Counted from the stretch's first letter, positions 1 through 9,335 are shown. The stretch: 64,000 nt of DNA from Bog-756 sp963745955 (GCA_963745955.1 CAVUZI010000003.1:62001-126000), one strand, 5' to 3'. The notes: a model not told the origin generated them from the letters alone. Numbers and translations are program-made.

Positions 1-2
1 AC

Positions 3-428
3 AAGACAGGGACGATCATCGAGTTCGCCGACGCCGTTCAGAGGGCGAAGAATGCCATGGATGATGCCGTCTGTGCTGAACGCTGCGAGGTAGCTGAGGC
101 GAATTTCCTCGACCATGTCCCGTCGGTCGCCGACGCCTATTTGCTCAGCTGGATCCTGCATGACTGGGACGATGAGCACACGATGACCATACTTCGGCAC
201 TGCCGGCGGGCCGCCGGGGCGCACGGCCGTGTCCTGGTCATCGAGAAGCCGTACGATCTGGCTTTCGGCTCCGCGCAAGAGGACCTTCGCATGCTCGTGT
301 TCGTTGGAGCTCGCGAACGCACCCGCCGGGAGTACGAGACCCTTGCCATCCGCAGCGGCCTCCGGGTCGAGTCCTGGACCCCACTCGTGTCTGGTTTCGC
401 TGTTATGGACTGCCGCCCGGCGGACTGA
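3..428 (+). CDS. O-methyltransferase, C-terminal part (5' end outside window)
   Basis: The frame is open from the window edge (first full codon at 3), so the gene starts upstream. The visible part is the C-terminal half of a plant-type (family 2) SAM-dependent O-methyltransferase, with AYLLSWILHDWDDE followed by RVLVIEKPYD. In this family that segment holds the catalytic His (LHDWDDE) and the end of the Rossmann fold. The usual substrate is a hydroxyl group on a small aromatic or polyketide metabolite; nothing here identifies it. Seeing only the C-terminus means the SAM-binding glycine motif cannot be checked. Confidence 0.8.
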   Translation, partial: KTGTIIEFADAVQRAKNAMDDAVCAERCEVAEANFLDHVPSVADAYLLSWILHDWDDEHTMTILRHCRRAAGAHGRVLVIEKPYDLAFGSAQEDLRMLVFVGARERTRREYETLAIRSGLRVESWTPLVSGFAVMDCRPAD

Positions 429-536
429 CCACCATGTCGCTGCACCTGACCGCCGCCGAGTCGATCGCCCTCGGGCGCCAATCTGGCGATTCGCGTCTGG
501 AAGGTGGCAAAATGCCCTCCGGCATGGGAGAGACCA

Positions 537-1541
537 ATGAGTGACACTGATACAAGGTCGGACCTTGGGAAGCAGTCTTTTCTGCAGCTTCCGGTGACGG
601 TGGACGTCGAGCGCCTGATTGAGGACTATCGATCCATACCACAAGAGGCCTGGGCCAGCTCTCATTGGGATATCCATTGCAGCTCGAACATGGTGCTGTT
701 GCGCGGGGGAAGGCAGGGGACGGCGGGGGATTTCGCCGGCTCCGACAACGTCGATCACGAAATCTTGGACGGACTCCCCTATATCCGATGGCTCATCGGC
801 ACGTCGGGTCCGTTCGGCGGGACAAACCAAGCGTTCATTTTCCGGATGAAGCCTCTCGGCGTCACCCGACCCCACGTTGACAGTGACCCGGCGTGGTTCG
901 AGCCATTCCGGATACACGTCCCAATCATCACCAACGACGGGGCATACCTTCTCTCCGAGGGGAGGTCAAAGCATCTTGCCGTTGGCGAGGCCTGGACGTT
1001 CGACAATCAGCGGATGCACGCCGTCACAAACGGAGATGCCGTCCGAACGCATCTGATCTTCGACGTGCCGCGCAGCCCAACGGTCCTTGACCTGATCGAA
1101 CACGCGCGGTTCGATCCCGGGTCCGATGACCCAACGAGGTGGCACGCCGCCGGACTACCGGACAGCGTATCGAGCATCACGTATGCGATGTCGAATCCCA
1201 TCTCTACGGCGGAGAAGGCGTCCCTCGGTCTCTCCCCTGATGCATTCGCGTCTCGCATCGGAGAAGTGCGACAGATCGCCCGCCTGACCAAAGCCAATCT
1301 CAGGGTCGGCGACATCATCTGCGCTGTGGACGGCGTCTCTGAATGCGCGGTGGCCCGTACCGCGACGGACTACATCCAGGTGCGCCACCGGCCGCGAGAG
1401 GTCATTGAGCTTCAGATCCTTCGCGATGGTGACGAGGTGTCAACCCGTCTGCGCCTCTTTCCTCGGCCACCCGACTTGCTTGGTGCGATCAAGAGCAAAG
1501 ACCGTCCACGGCGATCCTTCCGTACATTCAAACGCCGGTGA
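537..1541 (+). CDS. Aspartyl/asparaginyl beta-hydroxylase-like dioxygenase with C-terminal PDZ-like domain
   Basis: This is a 334-aa protein predicted to be a 2-oxoglutarate/Fe(II) dioxygenase of the Asp/Asn beta-hydroxylase family. The iron ligands appear as HVD (about H113, D115) and a distal H in RMHAVTN (about H161); R170 in RTHLIFD is placed to bind 2-oxoglutarate. After the double-stranded beta-helix, about residues 230-310 contain LRVGDIICAVDGV and a strand-rich tail that resemble a PDZ domain. ATG 537 was chosen over ATG 504 because GGGAG lies 6 nt upstream. The substrate is unknown. The PDZ-like tail could dock a protein partner (inference). Confidence 0.8.
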   Translation: MSDTDTRSDLGKQSFLQLPVTVDVERLIEDYRSIPQEAWASSHWDIHCSSNMVLLRGGRQGTAGDFAGSDNVDHEILDGLPYIRWLIGTSGPFGGTNQAFIFRMKPLGVTRPHVDSDPAWFEPFRIHVPIITNDGAYLLSEGRSKHLAVGEAWTFDNQRMHAVTNGDAVRTHLIFDVPRSPTVLDLIEHARFDPGSDDPTRWHAAGLPDSVSSITYAMSNPISTAEKASLGLSPDAFASRIGEVRQIARLTKANLRVGDIICAVDGVSECAVARTATDYIQVRHRPREVIELQILRDGDEVSTRLRLFPRPPDLLGAIKSKDRPRRSFRTFKRR

Positions 1542-1889
1542 AACCAGGTTCCGTACCGCTGTCACTGTTCTAGAGCACTCGGTTACGCCAACCAGCCCAG
1601 TCTTTTCGGCTGCAGGGTGCCAGATTCGACGCCGAAAGTCTCCATAGGCCCAGGCACCACCATCGTCAACACCGGTCAGCCCAACGCATAAGCGTGATGT
1701 CATTCCCAACGGCGTGGATCGCACCTCCGCTCCGGGGAATGGCGCCCCTGGTCCTAGCCATCTGCTCTGAATCGTCCTGACCATCGCTCGTGGGCTGGCG
1801 TCGGAGTCCGGAGCGAGGACGAGCGGCCCCTAAATTCCCTAAAGTTCGGGCTACGTCGTGACGATTGCATAATTGTGAGCAGGGGCAAG
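1542..1889. other. Intergenic stretch without a recognised gene
   Basis: About 350 bases lie between the hydroxylase and the GH5 gene. No coding region, RNA or strong repeat was recognised. A GTG at 1875 could extend the next gene by five codons, but it lacks a ribosome binding site. Confidence 0.5.
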
Positions 1890-3323
1890 ATGTGGGCAGT
1901 ATCCGTTGTCGTGATAATTCTCGTGAGTGTCCTTGGCACTGCGACAATAAGCAAGGATCCCACCACCACCACCACCGCAGTCGGTCGGACTCTCGCATAC
2001 TCGAGTCACGCCAGACATTGGAGACACCGGACAAAATCCATCACGGCGGAACCGTCGCAAGCACCGTCCGCCAAAACGACGACATTGCTGCAGGATCCAC
2101 CGACGACCACGACGACACAGGACCCACCGACTACCACCACCACGAGGACGACGACGGAGGATCCACCGACAACCACGACGACCACCTCGACCGATCCGTC
2201 GTCGGGGATCAGTGTGCGAGTCGATGGGAATGAGCTGATCAACGGCTCTGGTCAGCAAATGCGTCTACTCGGCGTTGACGTCACCGGCACCGAGGATGCC
2301 TGCATACAAAACGGGGGCATCTCGTGGGGGTCCAGCAACACGCCAGCCGAGGACGCCGTGACTGCCGCCGGCATCGCCTCATGGCACATGAATGCCGTTC
2401 GTATCCCACTCAACGAGGACTGCTGGTTGGGCATCAACGGAGCGCCCGCGGCCTATTCGGGAGCGAACTACCAGACGGCAATAAAGAACTGGGTCGCAGC
2501 TCTCAACGCTGACGGCATCATCACGATCCTCGACCTCCAGTACTCGGCCCCTGGAACCTATCAAGCCACTGGACAGTGGCCGATGGCCGACGAAGATCAC
2601 TCGCCTGCCTTCTGGACGTCTGTGGCTACTACATTCAAGTCCGATCCGGCTGTCATATTCGATCTGTTCAACGAACCATATATCGGTCAGGGCAATTCAG
2701 TCACCTCACCAACCAGTGGGTTGGCATCAACGCCTTGGGGATGTTGGCTCGAGGGTTGCGAAGTCACCGGGGGTAAGAGTGACATCACGTACCAAACGGC
2801 CGGGATGCAACAGCTTGTGACCACAGTGAGAGCGACCGGAGCGACTCAACCGATCCTGCTGGGTGGACTTGAGTACGCAACCGATCCCTGTGGCTACAAC
2901 TACAACTGGGGTGACGATGTTGCCTGTCCTGAGCTCTCCAACCTCCCGGTCGACCCACTACACCAGCTGATCATCAGTTTCCACACCTACACCACCTCGA
3001 ACGACACGTCGGTTGCGTCGTGGAACTACAACCTGGCACAGCTCAACGCGGCCAACATCCCGATGGTCACAGGCGAGCTCGGCGAGGACGATTGCAGCAC
3101 CAGCTATATGAACGCTTACATGACGTGGGCCGATGCGAACGATGAATCGTATCTGGCATGGACATGGGAACCATACAGTGGTCCACAACCAGAGGCGTGT
3201 GTTCAAGGGTCACTGGTCAACTGGGAGCTGATACAGAACTGGAGCGGGACCCCGAGCACCTCAATTCCTCAAGGGCCGAATTACAAAGCTCACCTGGCGC
3301 TTGTGTATTCGTCGGAACGTTGA
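1890..3323 (+). CDS. Secreted glycoside hydrolase family 5 (cellulase-like)
   Basis: The N-terminus is a hydrophobic signal peptide (MWAVSVVVIILVSVLG). A long Thr/Pro linker (PPTTTTT repeats, to about residue 105) is followed by a GH5 catalytic domain. The acid/base Glu is in FDLFNEP (about residue 262) and the nucleophile Glu is in MVTGELGED (about 396), with a typical aromatic SYLAWTWEP near the end. Such enzymes cleave beta-1,4-glucans or mannans outside the cell. No carbohydrate-binding module is evident, so the linker leads directly into the catalytic domain. ATG 1890 has AGGGG 4 nt upstream; GTG 1875 is an alternative. The exact substrate is not predictable. Confidence 0.85.
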   Translation: MWAVSVVVIILVSVLGTATISKDPTTTTTAVGRTLAYSSHARHWRHRTKSITAEPSQAPSAKTTTLLQDPPTTTTTQDPPTTTTTRTTTEDPPTTTTTTSTDPSSGISVRVDGNELINGSGQQMRLLGVDVTGTEDACIQNGGISWGSSNTPAEDAVTAAGIASWHMNAVRIPLNEDCWLGINGAPAAYSGANYQTAIKNWVAALNADGIITILDLQYSAPGTYQATGQWPMADEDHSPAFWTSVATTFKSDPAVIFDLFNEPYIGQGNSVTSPTSGLASTPWGCWLEGCEVTGGKSDITYQTAGMQQLVTTVRATGATQPILLGGLEYATDPCGYNYNWGDDVACPELSNLPVDPLHQLIISFHTYTTSNDTSVASWNYNLAQLNAANIPMVTGELGEDDCSTSYMNAYMTWADANDESYLAWTWEPYSGPQPEACVQGSLVNWELIQNWSGTPSTSIPQGPNYKAHLALVYSSER

Positions 3324-3628
3324 GCGTGCGATGGAGATGGCCATGCAGAGACCCAGGCGTGGCAGCCGCGGTACCAGCACCTGGGAAGCGTGCGCCAACA
3401 GCACGACGCCCGCAGAGGTCGACATGGACGTGGCCTGGATCGCGGCCTACTCACGGAACGGTTGACGAAGACCGGGCGCATTATCTTCGTTCAGGAGCGC
3501 CCGGTGCTAGCGGTCTGCGAACTGCCCATGATCGACAGCACATCGGGGGCAGATAAGTCAGGTCGCCCGATCGATCCTGACGCAGCCCCGTCTGTCGATC
3601 GGGGACGGCGGCCTCCCGAACCGATGCG
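3324..3628. other. Intergenic stretch carrying one copy of a ~60-bp repeat
   Basis: No convincing gene lies between the GH5 gene and the convergent methyltransferase. Bases 3480-3546 match 4591-4652 imperfectly (shared core GAACTGCCCATGATCG), so copies in the same orientation flank the methyltransferase. Confidence 0.5.
3480..3546 (+). repeat. Imperfect direct repeat, copy A
   Basis: It shares a TCGTTCAG block, then CGGTGCT, then GAACTGCCCATGATCG with copy B at 4591-4652, with similar spacing. Origin unknown. It could be a remnant of a mobile unit that brought in the methyltransferase. Confidence 0.6.
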
Positions 3629-4472
3629 CTAGGTAAGCGCGGTGACAATCCATGCGCCTGCCCCAAACCGCACACCAACACCCGGCTCGTAGCGCTCGGC
3701 GAGGGAGAAGCGGACGGCCTCGACCACCTCGTCATGAGCGTCCATCCCCGCCAGGCCGACCAGACCTCGGACCATTCCCATCCCGAGAAGGAACTCCATC
3801 GACTGGTCGACCGTGCCGCCCCCGCCGATGAGGATGGTCGGTGCGAGCGACTCGAATGCCACCTCGGTGAACCCCGCTGCTTCGAGGAGAGCCGTCGTCT
3901 CGTCCTGGTCCATGAGCGCGAACATCCCGGGCCCCTTTGAAAGGCCGCCGAACTCGGGGACCTCGACGCACTTCGCCACCTGGCTGGCGATGACCGTGAG
4001 CCATTCGTTCGCGGGGATGCCCTGCCAGCTGACGAACGCCAGCCGACCGCCGGGAGCGAGGGAGCCGCCGCAAGTTCGAGAATGCCCCCAGCGGGTCATC
4101 GAAGAACATGAGCCCGAACTGGCTGACCACAAGGTCGAACGTGCCCGGAGCGAAGGTGTGGGTCTGGGCGTCGGCGACGACGAACTCGACGTTGTCGATC
4201 CGCGCCGTGGAGGCCCGCTCGGACGCGACCTCCGTCAGTGGCGTGGAGATGTCGATACCGACCGCCGAGTCGGCGAAGCGAGCTGCCGCGAGGGTGAGTG
4301 CGCCGCACCCGCAGCCCACGTCGAGCAACGACTGATGCGGAGCCAGCCGGATCTGTTCGAGCAGCGCCTCGGTGAACGGCGCTAGTTGGCGGTCGTAGCG
4401 GTCGGCGTGGTCTACGTAGTGCACTGATTCGCCACCGTTCCACGCTTCAAACTGCTTCTTGTTAGGTGCCAA
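3629..4472 (-). pseudogene. Class I SAM-dependent methyltransferase, frameshifted
   Basis: The N-terminal two thirds (4472 down to about 4075) read MAPNKKQFEAWNG and contain the SAM-binding motif LLDVGCGCGALT, then DLVVSQFGLMFFDDP. The remainder continues in a second frame as LAPGGRLAFVSWQGIP to the stop at 3629. The frames join at a CGGCGG run near 4070-4076, consistent with one extra base; the repaired protein would be about 280 aa, normal for the family. The start is TTG at 4470-4472 with GGAGGG about 7 nt upstream. Because many core genes in this window carry similar indels, it may be intact in the organism. The substrate is unknown. Confidence 0.75.
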
Positions 4473-4590
4473 GCTGGGCCCTCCGGGCGGTGTAGGTTGA
4501 GACCGTCATCCTGTCACGCCGGTCGGCGCGAATCCGGAGTCAACAACAGTATTGGCCACCAGGTGGCCCCCAACCCCGGCTGAGGCTCGC

Positions 4591-4652
4591 GTTATTCTCG
4601 TTCAGAAAGCGTCGGTGCTCGCGCTCCGAGAACTGCCCATGATCGGCGCATC
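4591..4652 (+). repeat. Imperfect direct repeat, copy B
   Basis: This is the second copy of the ~60-bp repeat seen at 3480-3546, in the same orientation and just outside the methyltransferase start. Confidence 0.6.
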
Positions 4653-4706
4653 GCTACGACCTCGTTTGTCGAGCCTGACCGTGGGTTATCGTGACGCTCG
4701 GGGTTG

Positions 4707-5192
4707 ATGATTACTACTCGCAAGCTGACAGACGATGACTGGGCCCTTTGGCGGAAGCTGCGTCAATCGGCGCTTGCTGACGCACCCGATGCATTTGAAT
4801 CGACACTTGCGGAATGGACAGGTGACGGAGACGTGGAGGTGCGGTGGCGTGCTCGACTCGTCAGCGTCCCATTCAATGTCGTCGCAGCTCGTGACGGTCG
4901 GCCGATCGGCATGGCGAGTGGCACGGCCCCGCTGGATGGCGAAGTCCAGCTCATTTCTATGTGGGTCGCCCCGGAGAATCGTGGAAGCGGGGTTGGCGAG
5001 GCACTTGTCGAGGCGGTAGTCCTGTGGGCGATGGACATGGACGCAGACAGGATTGCACTTCATGTGCGGCAGTCGAATGATCGTGCGATCAGGTTCTATC
5101 TTCGGAATGGTTTCCTCGATGATGGCTCGACCAGTAACCCAGACCCAACGCATCCCGAGAGAAGGATGGTTCGCCGCTTCACCCCGCACTGA
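4707..5192 (+). CDS. GNAT family N-acetyltransferase
   Basis: This 161-aa protein has a GNAT fold. The acetyl-CoA pyrophosphate loop is visible as VAPENRGSGVGEAL (consensus R/Q-x-x-G-x-G/A), followed by LHVRQSNDRAIRFYLRNGF, the usual beta-5/alpha-4 segment with the YxxxGF signature. It transfers acetyl from acetyl-CoA to an amine. The target could be a small molecule, an antibiotic or a protein N-terminus. ATG 4707 is preferred to the adjacent TTG 4704; GGGG lies directly upstream. No operon partner is obvious. Confidence 0.85.
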   Translation: MITTRKLTDDDWALWRKLRQSALADAPDAFESTLAEWTGDGDVEVRWRARLVSVPFNVVAARDGRPIGMASGTAPLDGEVQLISMWVAPENRGSGVGEALVEAVVLWAMDMDADRIALHVRQSNDRAIRFYLRNGFLDDGSTSNPDPTHPERRMVRRFTPH

Positions 5193-5520
5193 ACTCCGAC
5201 TTCGGAACATGCCCCAGCCACCGGATCAGCCGGGCGTTATCGACCGTGGCTGACCGGCCCTGTACGGACTGGCTGTTCTCAATCTGGCTTCCGCCGAGCG
5301 CCGCGTCTTCCGGTCGGAGCGGAGACTTCTGAGCAATCAACAGCCTATCAAAGGCTCGGACGGACGGGTCGTTGTTCCAAGGTCCGACCTCCGCTGACCG
5401 GCCAGTGTCTGCGACTAGGGCTGTATTCTCAGCCGCTATGGCCTTCCCGACAAGTACCTGGTCGAGCGCAATGACCGCTTCTTCATGATCTACGGCTGCT
5501 TGCGCCTGTGCGACTCTCAT
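5179..5520 (-). CDS. Hypothetical open frame with internal repeat
   Basis: This 113-aa open frame fills the 339-bp gap between the acetyltransferase and the next secreted protein. The family was not recognised. Two related segments, AENTALVADTGRSAEV and IENSQSVQGRSATV, are encoded by imperfect DNA repeats near 5244-5285 and 5388-5433. It has no signal peptide and no clear ribosome binding site. It may be a decayed gene or a chance frame. Confidence 0.3.
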   Translation of the reverse strand: MRVAQAQAAVDHEEAVIALDQVLVGKAIAAENTALVADTGRSAEVGPWNNDPSVRAFDRLLIAQKSPLRPEDAALGGSQIENSQSVQGRSATVDNARLIRWLGHVPKSEFSAG

Positions 5521-5531
5521 TCGGAGCGACG

Positions 5532-6833
5532 TCAGCAGGTGGCCAGCTCGCCGTTGAAGTACGCACGGGGCGGAAGGCTCTCCCAGCCGGCATTCGGGGT
5601 GACGTATACATTGCCGACGTCTTGACTCGACACCGTCGAGCAGAACTCGGTTGGCAGGTCGATCCCCGAGGCGTCATATGTGAGGAGGGAGAAGTGCTGC
5701 GCCCCATACCCTGCCTCCCACGGCGCGGGTGACCACGCCACACCCGACCCGCCGTAGTCGAGGTACTCGCTGTAGGGGTCCTCGAAGATGACGATGATGT
5801 CGGCATTCTGGCTGGGGAAGGTGCTCGACAAGGGCCAGCTGCTCACCGGGTTGGCACCGAAGTTGAACGTGACGGTCTGGCCCGCTGCCACGCCATGGAC
5901 ATATGCCGCGATCGCCTGGTAGTAACTGACTGCCGAGCTCGACCGCGACAGGCAGTCAGTAGCGGCTGACGGGTTGGACGGGTTGGCTACCTCATCGAAG
6001 AAGATGCCGGTCAATCCGTCCGTGCCATACCAGCTGTACCAGTCGTCGACCTCGTTCTCGACGGTGCTCAGCGAGATCTGGCAGTACCCGGTATCGACAT
6101 AGCCGAGCACCCCGACGTGCGCAGCGCCGCAATCGCTAATCTTGGACGCCCATGCCCCGCTCGCCGCAGTACCGGGGCCACCGGGATTGCCGATGTCGGC
6201 CACGACGAACGAACCGGTGCCTGTCAGGCCAGTGCAGGCAGTCGACCAGTCGGCCCCGCTGCTGTCGTACAGGGGCAGAAGGAACGACGGCGCGCTGCGG
6301 GTCGATGGTGGATTGGGCGTCAAAGGTGGATTGGGCGTCACGCCGTCGGACGGGGCCGAGACCGTCCCGACGCCCTTCCCGTTGACCGCCTCCACGACGA
6401 ACGTGTAGGACGTCCCGTTGGCGAGGCCGGTGACAACATCGCTGGTGACGTCCGCGACGGTGACGGGCGACCCGCTCGAGGGCACGACGATGTAGCCGGT
6501 AATGGCGCTGCCGCCGTCCGAAGCCGGAGGCGACCAGCTGACCGTGGCACTGGCATCACCGGCGGTCGCCGTGACATCGCTCGGCGCACCGGGTGGGGTG
6601 CCCCGCCGTGGCGAGCCGCCGGATCGGGAAAGGGCCGACCCTGCCCCGACGGGGTAACCGGGTGCCTCCGATGCGGCCCTGACGGTTGAAGCGAACAACG
6701 GCTTGGTGCTGGCCAAAGCAGGGCCCAGCATCAGCACGCTGGTCGCGGCGAGAAACACGGCGGCGAGTCCCCCGATTGCGAGCGAACCTGCCAGCACGGC
6801 CCGCAGACTTCTCCGACGACCAATACCTGTCAA
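5532..6833 (-). CDS. Secreted FnIII plus spherulation-specific family 4-like protein
   Basis: This 433-aa exported protein starts with RR and a long hydrophobic signal segment (about residues 10-42). A fibronectin type III domain (about residues 80-165; PPGAPSDVTATAG, ATVSWSPPASDGG, YTFVVEAVN) follows. After a Pro-rich hinge (TPNPPLTPNPPST), the C-terminal 240 residues resemble the spherulin-4 / GH114-like TIM barrel family (FVVADIGNPGGPG, VLGYVDTGY, GIFFDEVANP). Family members are thought to act on amino-sugar or galactosaminogalactan-type polymers, which is uncertain here. The start is TTG with GGAGGG about 7 nt upstream. Confidence 0.75.
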   Translation of the reverse strand: MTGIGRRRSLRAVLAGSLAIGGLAAVFLAATSVLMLGPALASTKPLFASTVRAASEAPGYPVGAGSALSRSGGSPRRGTPPGAPSDVTATAGDASATVSWSPPASDGGSAITGYIVVPSSGSPVTVADVTSDVVTGLANGTSYTFVVEAVNGKGVGTVSAPSDGVTPNPPLTPNPPSTRSAPSFLLPLYDSSGADWSTACTGLTGTGSFVVADIGNPGGPGTAASGAWASKISDCGAAHVGVLGYVDTGYCQISLSTVENEVDDWYSWYGTDGLTGIFFDEVANPSNPSAATDCLSRSSSAVSYYQAIAAYVHGVAAGQTVTFNFGANPVSSWPLSSTFPSQNADIIVIFEDPYSEYLDYGGSGVAWSPAPWEAGYGAQHFSLLTYDASGIDLPTEFCSTVSSQDVGNVYVTPNAGWESLPPRAYFNGELATC

Positions 6834-7125
6834 TCAGGACCCTCCGCTCCAGGATGTTGATCACGCCCCCGCCTGGAAAACTTGCTAACACGGATCGTCG
6901 GAGGCGGCAACCGAGAGTGGCAATCTCAGACCCGAGGGTGGTGACTCTTTCGGTAGAGAATGGGCTGGGGGTGACTCCTACCACCAATGCCCTGCCCCAG
7001 ACGGCACTTGCAGGCTAGGGAAGTTGCCCCCGGGCGCCGACCACTCCATCGGGCTAGGATTCTTGGGTTGGCGGTTACACATCCACGTGGGGTCGCGCCG
7101 AGACCATCAGCAAGGCGGTATTGAC

Positions 7126-8127
7126 ATGGCGCAGCTCGTTGAGTCCCGATTGGCCCGGTTGGCGATGAGCCTGTGTGCTGTGGTCAGTGCAGTTGGACTC
7201 GCCGTCCTTGCACCGACGCTTGTGGGAGCGCCACCAGCGACTGCCATGACACCCCTTTACGCCTACGTCACCAATGGAATGTCCAACAACGTGAGCGTGA
7301 TCGACACCTCCACCAACAAGGTGGTCACTAGTGTGCCCGTCGGTAGCGGGCCAGACGGGATCGCCATTACCCCGGACGGGAGCTACGCCTACGTTGCCAA
7401 CTCGGGTTCCAACAACGTGAGCGTCATCAACACTTCCACCAACATCCGGGTGCGAACAGTGAGGGTCGGTCGCGAGCCCAGCGCGATCGCAATCACCCCC
7501 GATGGGAGCCATGCGTATGTGGTCAACGTCGCTTCCAACACCGTGAGCGTCATCCGCACCTCCAACAACGCGGTGGTGAAGACGGTTCCGGTCGGCCGTG
7601 TGCCAGAAGGGATCGCAATCACGCCCAATGGGAGCTATGCCTACGTGGCCAACGCCGGTCTCAAATCCGTGAGCGTCATCAGGACCTCTACCAACGCGGT
7701 GGTGAAGACGGTGGGGGTCACTAACGGATCGCCAGACGCGGTTGGCATCACCCCTGACGGGAGGTATGCCTACGTGGTCGACAACGGCGTGAGCGTCATC
7801 GAGACCTCCACCAACAGGGTGGTGGTGAAGGCGGTGATGTTCGGTGCCCAGCCAGTTTCGATCGCCATCACCCCCGACGGGAGCGACGCCTACATAACCA
7901 GCTTCGGCTCCAACTACGTGAGCGTGATCGACACCTCCACCCACACGGTGGCCCACACGGTGACGGTAGGCTCTGCGGCACGCGCCGTCGCCATCACCCC
8001 CATTGGGAACGATGCCTATGTAGCCGATTTCGGCTCCGACAAGGTGAGTGTGATCGACACCTCCACCTACAGGGTGGTGAAGACGGTGCGGGTCGGTAGG
8101 GAGCCAGACGGGGTCGCCATCACCTGA
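7126..8127 (+). CDS. Secreted seven-bladed YVTN beta-propeller protein
   Basis: A signal peptide (MAQLVESRLARLAMSLCAVV and on to about residue 40) precedes seven tandem repeats of about 42 aa. Each has the form YAYVxNxGSNxVSVIDTSTNxVVxTVxVGxxPxxIAITPDGS. Seven repeats of this type close a YVTN/NHL-like propeller, usually exposed on the cell surface and used for binding. The final repeat ends at IAIT without an extra domain. ATG 7126 was chosen because AAGGCGG lies upstream and the signal peptide begins there; the frame is open upstream to 7024. The repeats are also visible as 126-bp tandem DNA units, so copy number may vary. Confidence 0.85.
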   Translation: MAQLVESRLARLAMSLCAVVSAVGLAVLAPTLVGAPPATAMTPLYAYVTNGMSNNVSVIDTSTNKVVTSVPVGSGPDGIAITPDGSYAYVANSGSNNVSVINTSTNIRVRTVRVGREPSAIAITPDGSHAYVVNVASNTVSVIRTSNNAVVKTVPVGRVPEGIAITPNGSYAYVANAGLKSVSVIRTSTNAVVKTVGVTNGSPDAVGITPDGRYAYVVDNGVSVIETSTNRVVVKAVMFGAQPVSIAITPDGSDAYITSFGSNYVSVIDTSTHTVAHTVTVGSAARAVAITPIGNDAYVADFGSDKVSVIDTSTYRVVKTVRVGREPDGVAIT

Positions 8128-8309
8128 GTGTCCAGATGGCACAAACTTCCACTTCGGCAAGCCGCCAGCGGCTGACGTTCGGTCAAGTCGTGTTATCCAA
8201 CTGGCATCTTCCAACCACCTCGCTCGCGGCTGGCGCGTCGGCCGTCGCAGGAAGGTCATCGGTTCTTGAGGGTGACCCCGATCACCGGGTCGGTGGGGCA
8301 GTCAGTTGC

Positions 8310-8822
8310 TCATCCGACTGTGGCCAGACGGTCGAGCTGCTCCAGCGTCGTCACATGGTGGAACTCACGACTCGACGCATAACGATCGACCAACCGGATC
8401 AGCCGTGGCTTCAGCTCCTGGTCCACGTGCCAGATCGTCTCAAACAGTCGTCGAGTGATGGCGAGGTCATCGCAGCCTTCAACGGGGTCGGTTCGGCCTT
8501 CACCTTGAGCGATTGCGATCTGCCGCTCGGCGGCAAGCCAAAGGTGCATCCAGAGCGGCAAATCCACGAAGATGATCGTGTCCGCAAGGACCATTCGGTC
8601 TTCAAGAGATGACCATGGCCCCCAACCGTCGATGATCCAGCGGTCGGCGGCCATGACAGCTTGGAGGTGTTCTGAAACCTCTTCTTCTGACACCGGCTCC
8701 CAACCGGGCCCCCACTGGATCTGGTCGACAGAACACCAGGGAAGGTTGTGTCGCTCAGCGAGCCTCCTGGCAAGCGTCGACTTGCCGCCACCCCCATTGC
8801 CTATGACGACGACCCGTCCCAT
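8310..8822 (-). CDS. P-loop kinase-like protein (adenylate kinase / topology-modulation family)
   Basis: This 170-aa protein begins with a Walker A loop, VVVIGNGGGGKSTLARRLA (residues 4-22). A conserved WRW-like block follows (DRWIIDGWGPW, about residues 60-70), then a lid-like stretch with Arg residues (ITRRLFETIW). The layout matches small nucleoside-kinase-like proteins often annotated as topology modulation or adenylate-kinase-like. Their true substrates are mostly unknown. It is monocistronic, with 180 bases of unannotated DNA on the 3' side. Confidence 0.8.
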   Translation of the reverse strand: MGRVVVIGNGGGGKSTLARRLAERHNLPWCSVDQIQWGPGWEPVSEEEVSEHLQAVMAADRWIIDGWGPWSSLEDRMVLADTIIFVDLPLWMHLWLAAERQIAIAQGEGRTDPVEGCDDLAITRRLFETIWHVDQELKPRLIRLVDRYASSREFHHVTTLEQLDRLATVG

Positions 8823-9271
8823 GCCGTCAGCGTACTTTCAGCGCTCGGGTCCCGGACCACTGAGAGTGGGCCGCCCATCGTGCGTGGCCTACCGCCCCTC
8901 CCGGGCTAGGCGAGACCAGGAAACTTGATGACCACGGGGTGCTCGAAATCCGAGTTGTCAACGACTACGTCTGCGACTGAGGTTGGTGAGCACCGTTACA
9001 GCACGGGCTCTAGATAGGGGTGAGCCGTAGGTCAGCAGGGACAATCGGGACGGGTCGTGACCCCGAGCTTCGGTTGGGCGGTCAATATCGTGGGCCGCCC
9101 AGTATCCCTCGGGCGAGTGGTACTGGGGCAACCGCTGCGACTTCCGGTGAGTGAACTTGTTGTGAACACTCGTCATACCAACTCCTGAATGCGGCACCGT
9201 CCGCTTGGGTGGCTGGCGACGGGCTGGGCGCACAGGTAAACAGCCCACTTGATTCGGAGCGGAGAGTACAG
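8823..9271. other. Intergenic stretch before the IS-interrupted gene
   Basis: About 450 bases without a gene I can support. The final part (about 9255-9266) holds GGAG-type ribosome binding sequence for the ATG at 9272. Confidence 0.5.
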
Positions 9272-9335
9272 ATGAAACGATTCCCGGTGCGGCGGCTGTC
9301 CTCAATGACTCTTGCACTGATCACTATCGGGATGG
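9272..9335 (+). pseudogene. 5' fragment of IS-interrupted secreted repeat protein (signal peptide)
   Basis: ATG 9272, preceded by GGAGAG, encodes MKRFPVRRLSSMTLALITIG, a typical export signal n- and h-region. The frame is then broken by the IS21-type element. Removing the element and one target duplication joins residue 21 directly to VPALAIPAGAVA at 11955 onward in the same frame, restoring the signal peptide with an ALA-type cleavage region. Confidence 0.85.

Noticed and set aside
1865..2233. Histidine-rich frame in the GH5 linker
   Set aside because: It is the ACC-rich Thr linker read in another frame.
7126..8127. The 126-bp tandem repeats as a mobile or CRISPR-like element
   Set aside because: They are in-frame units coding beta-propeller blades.
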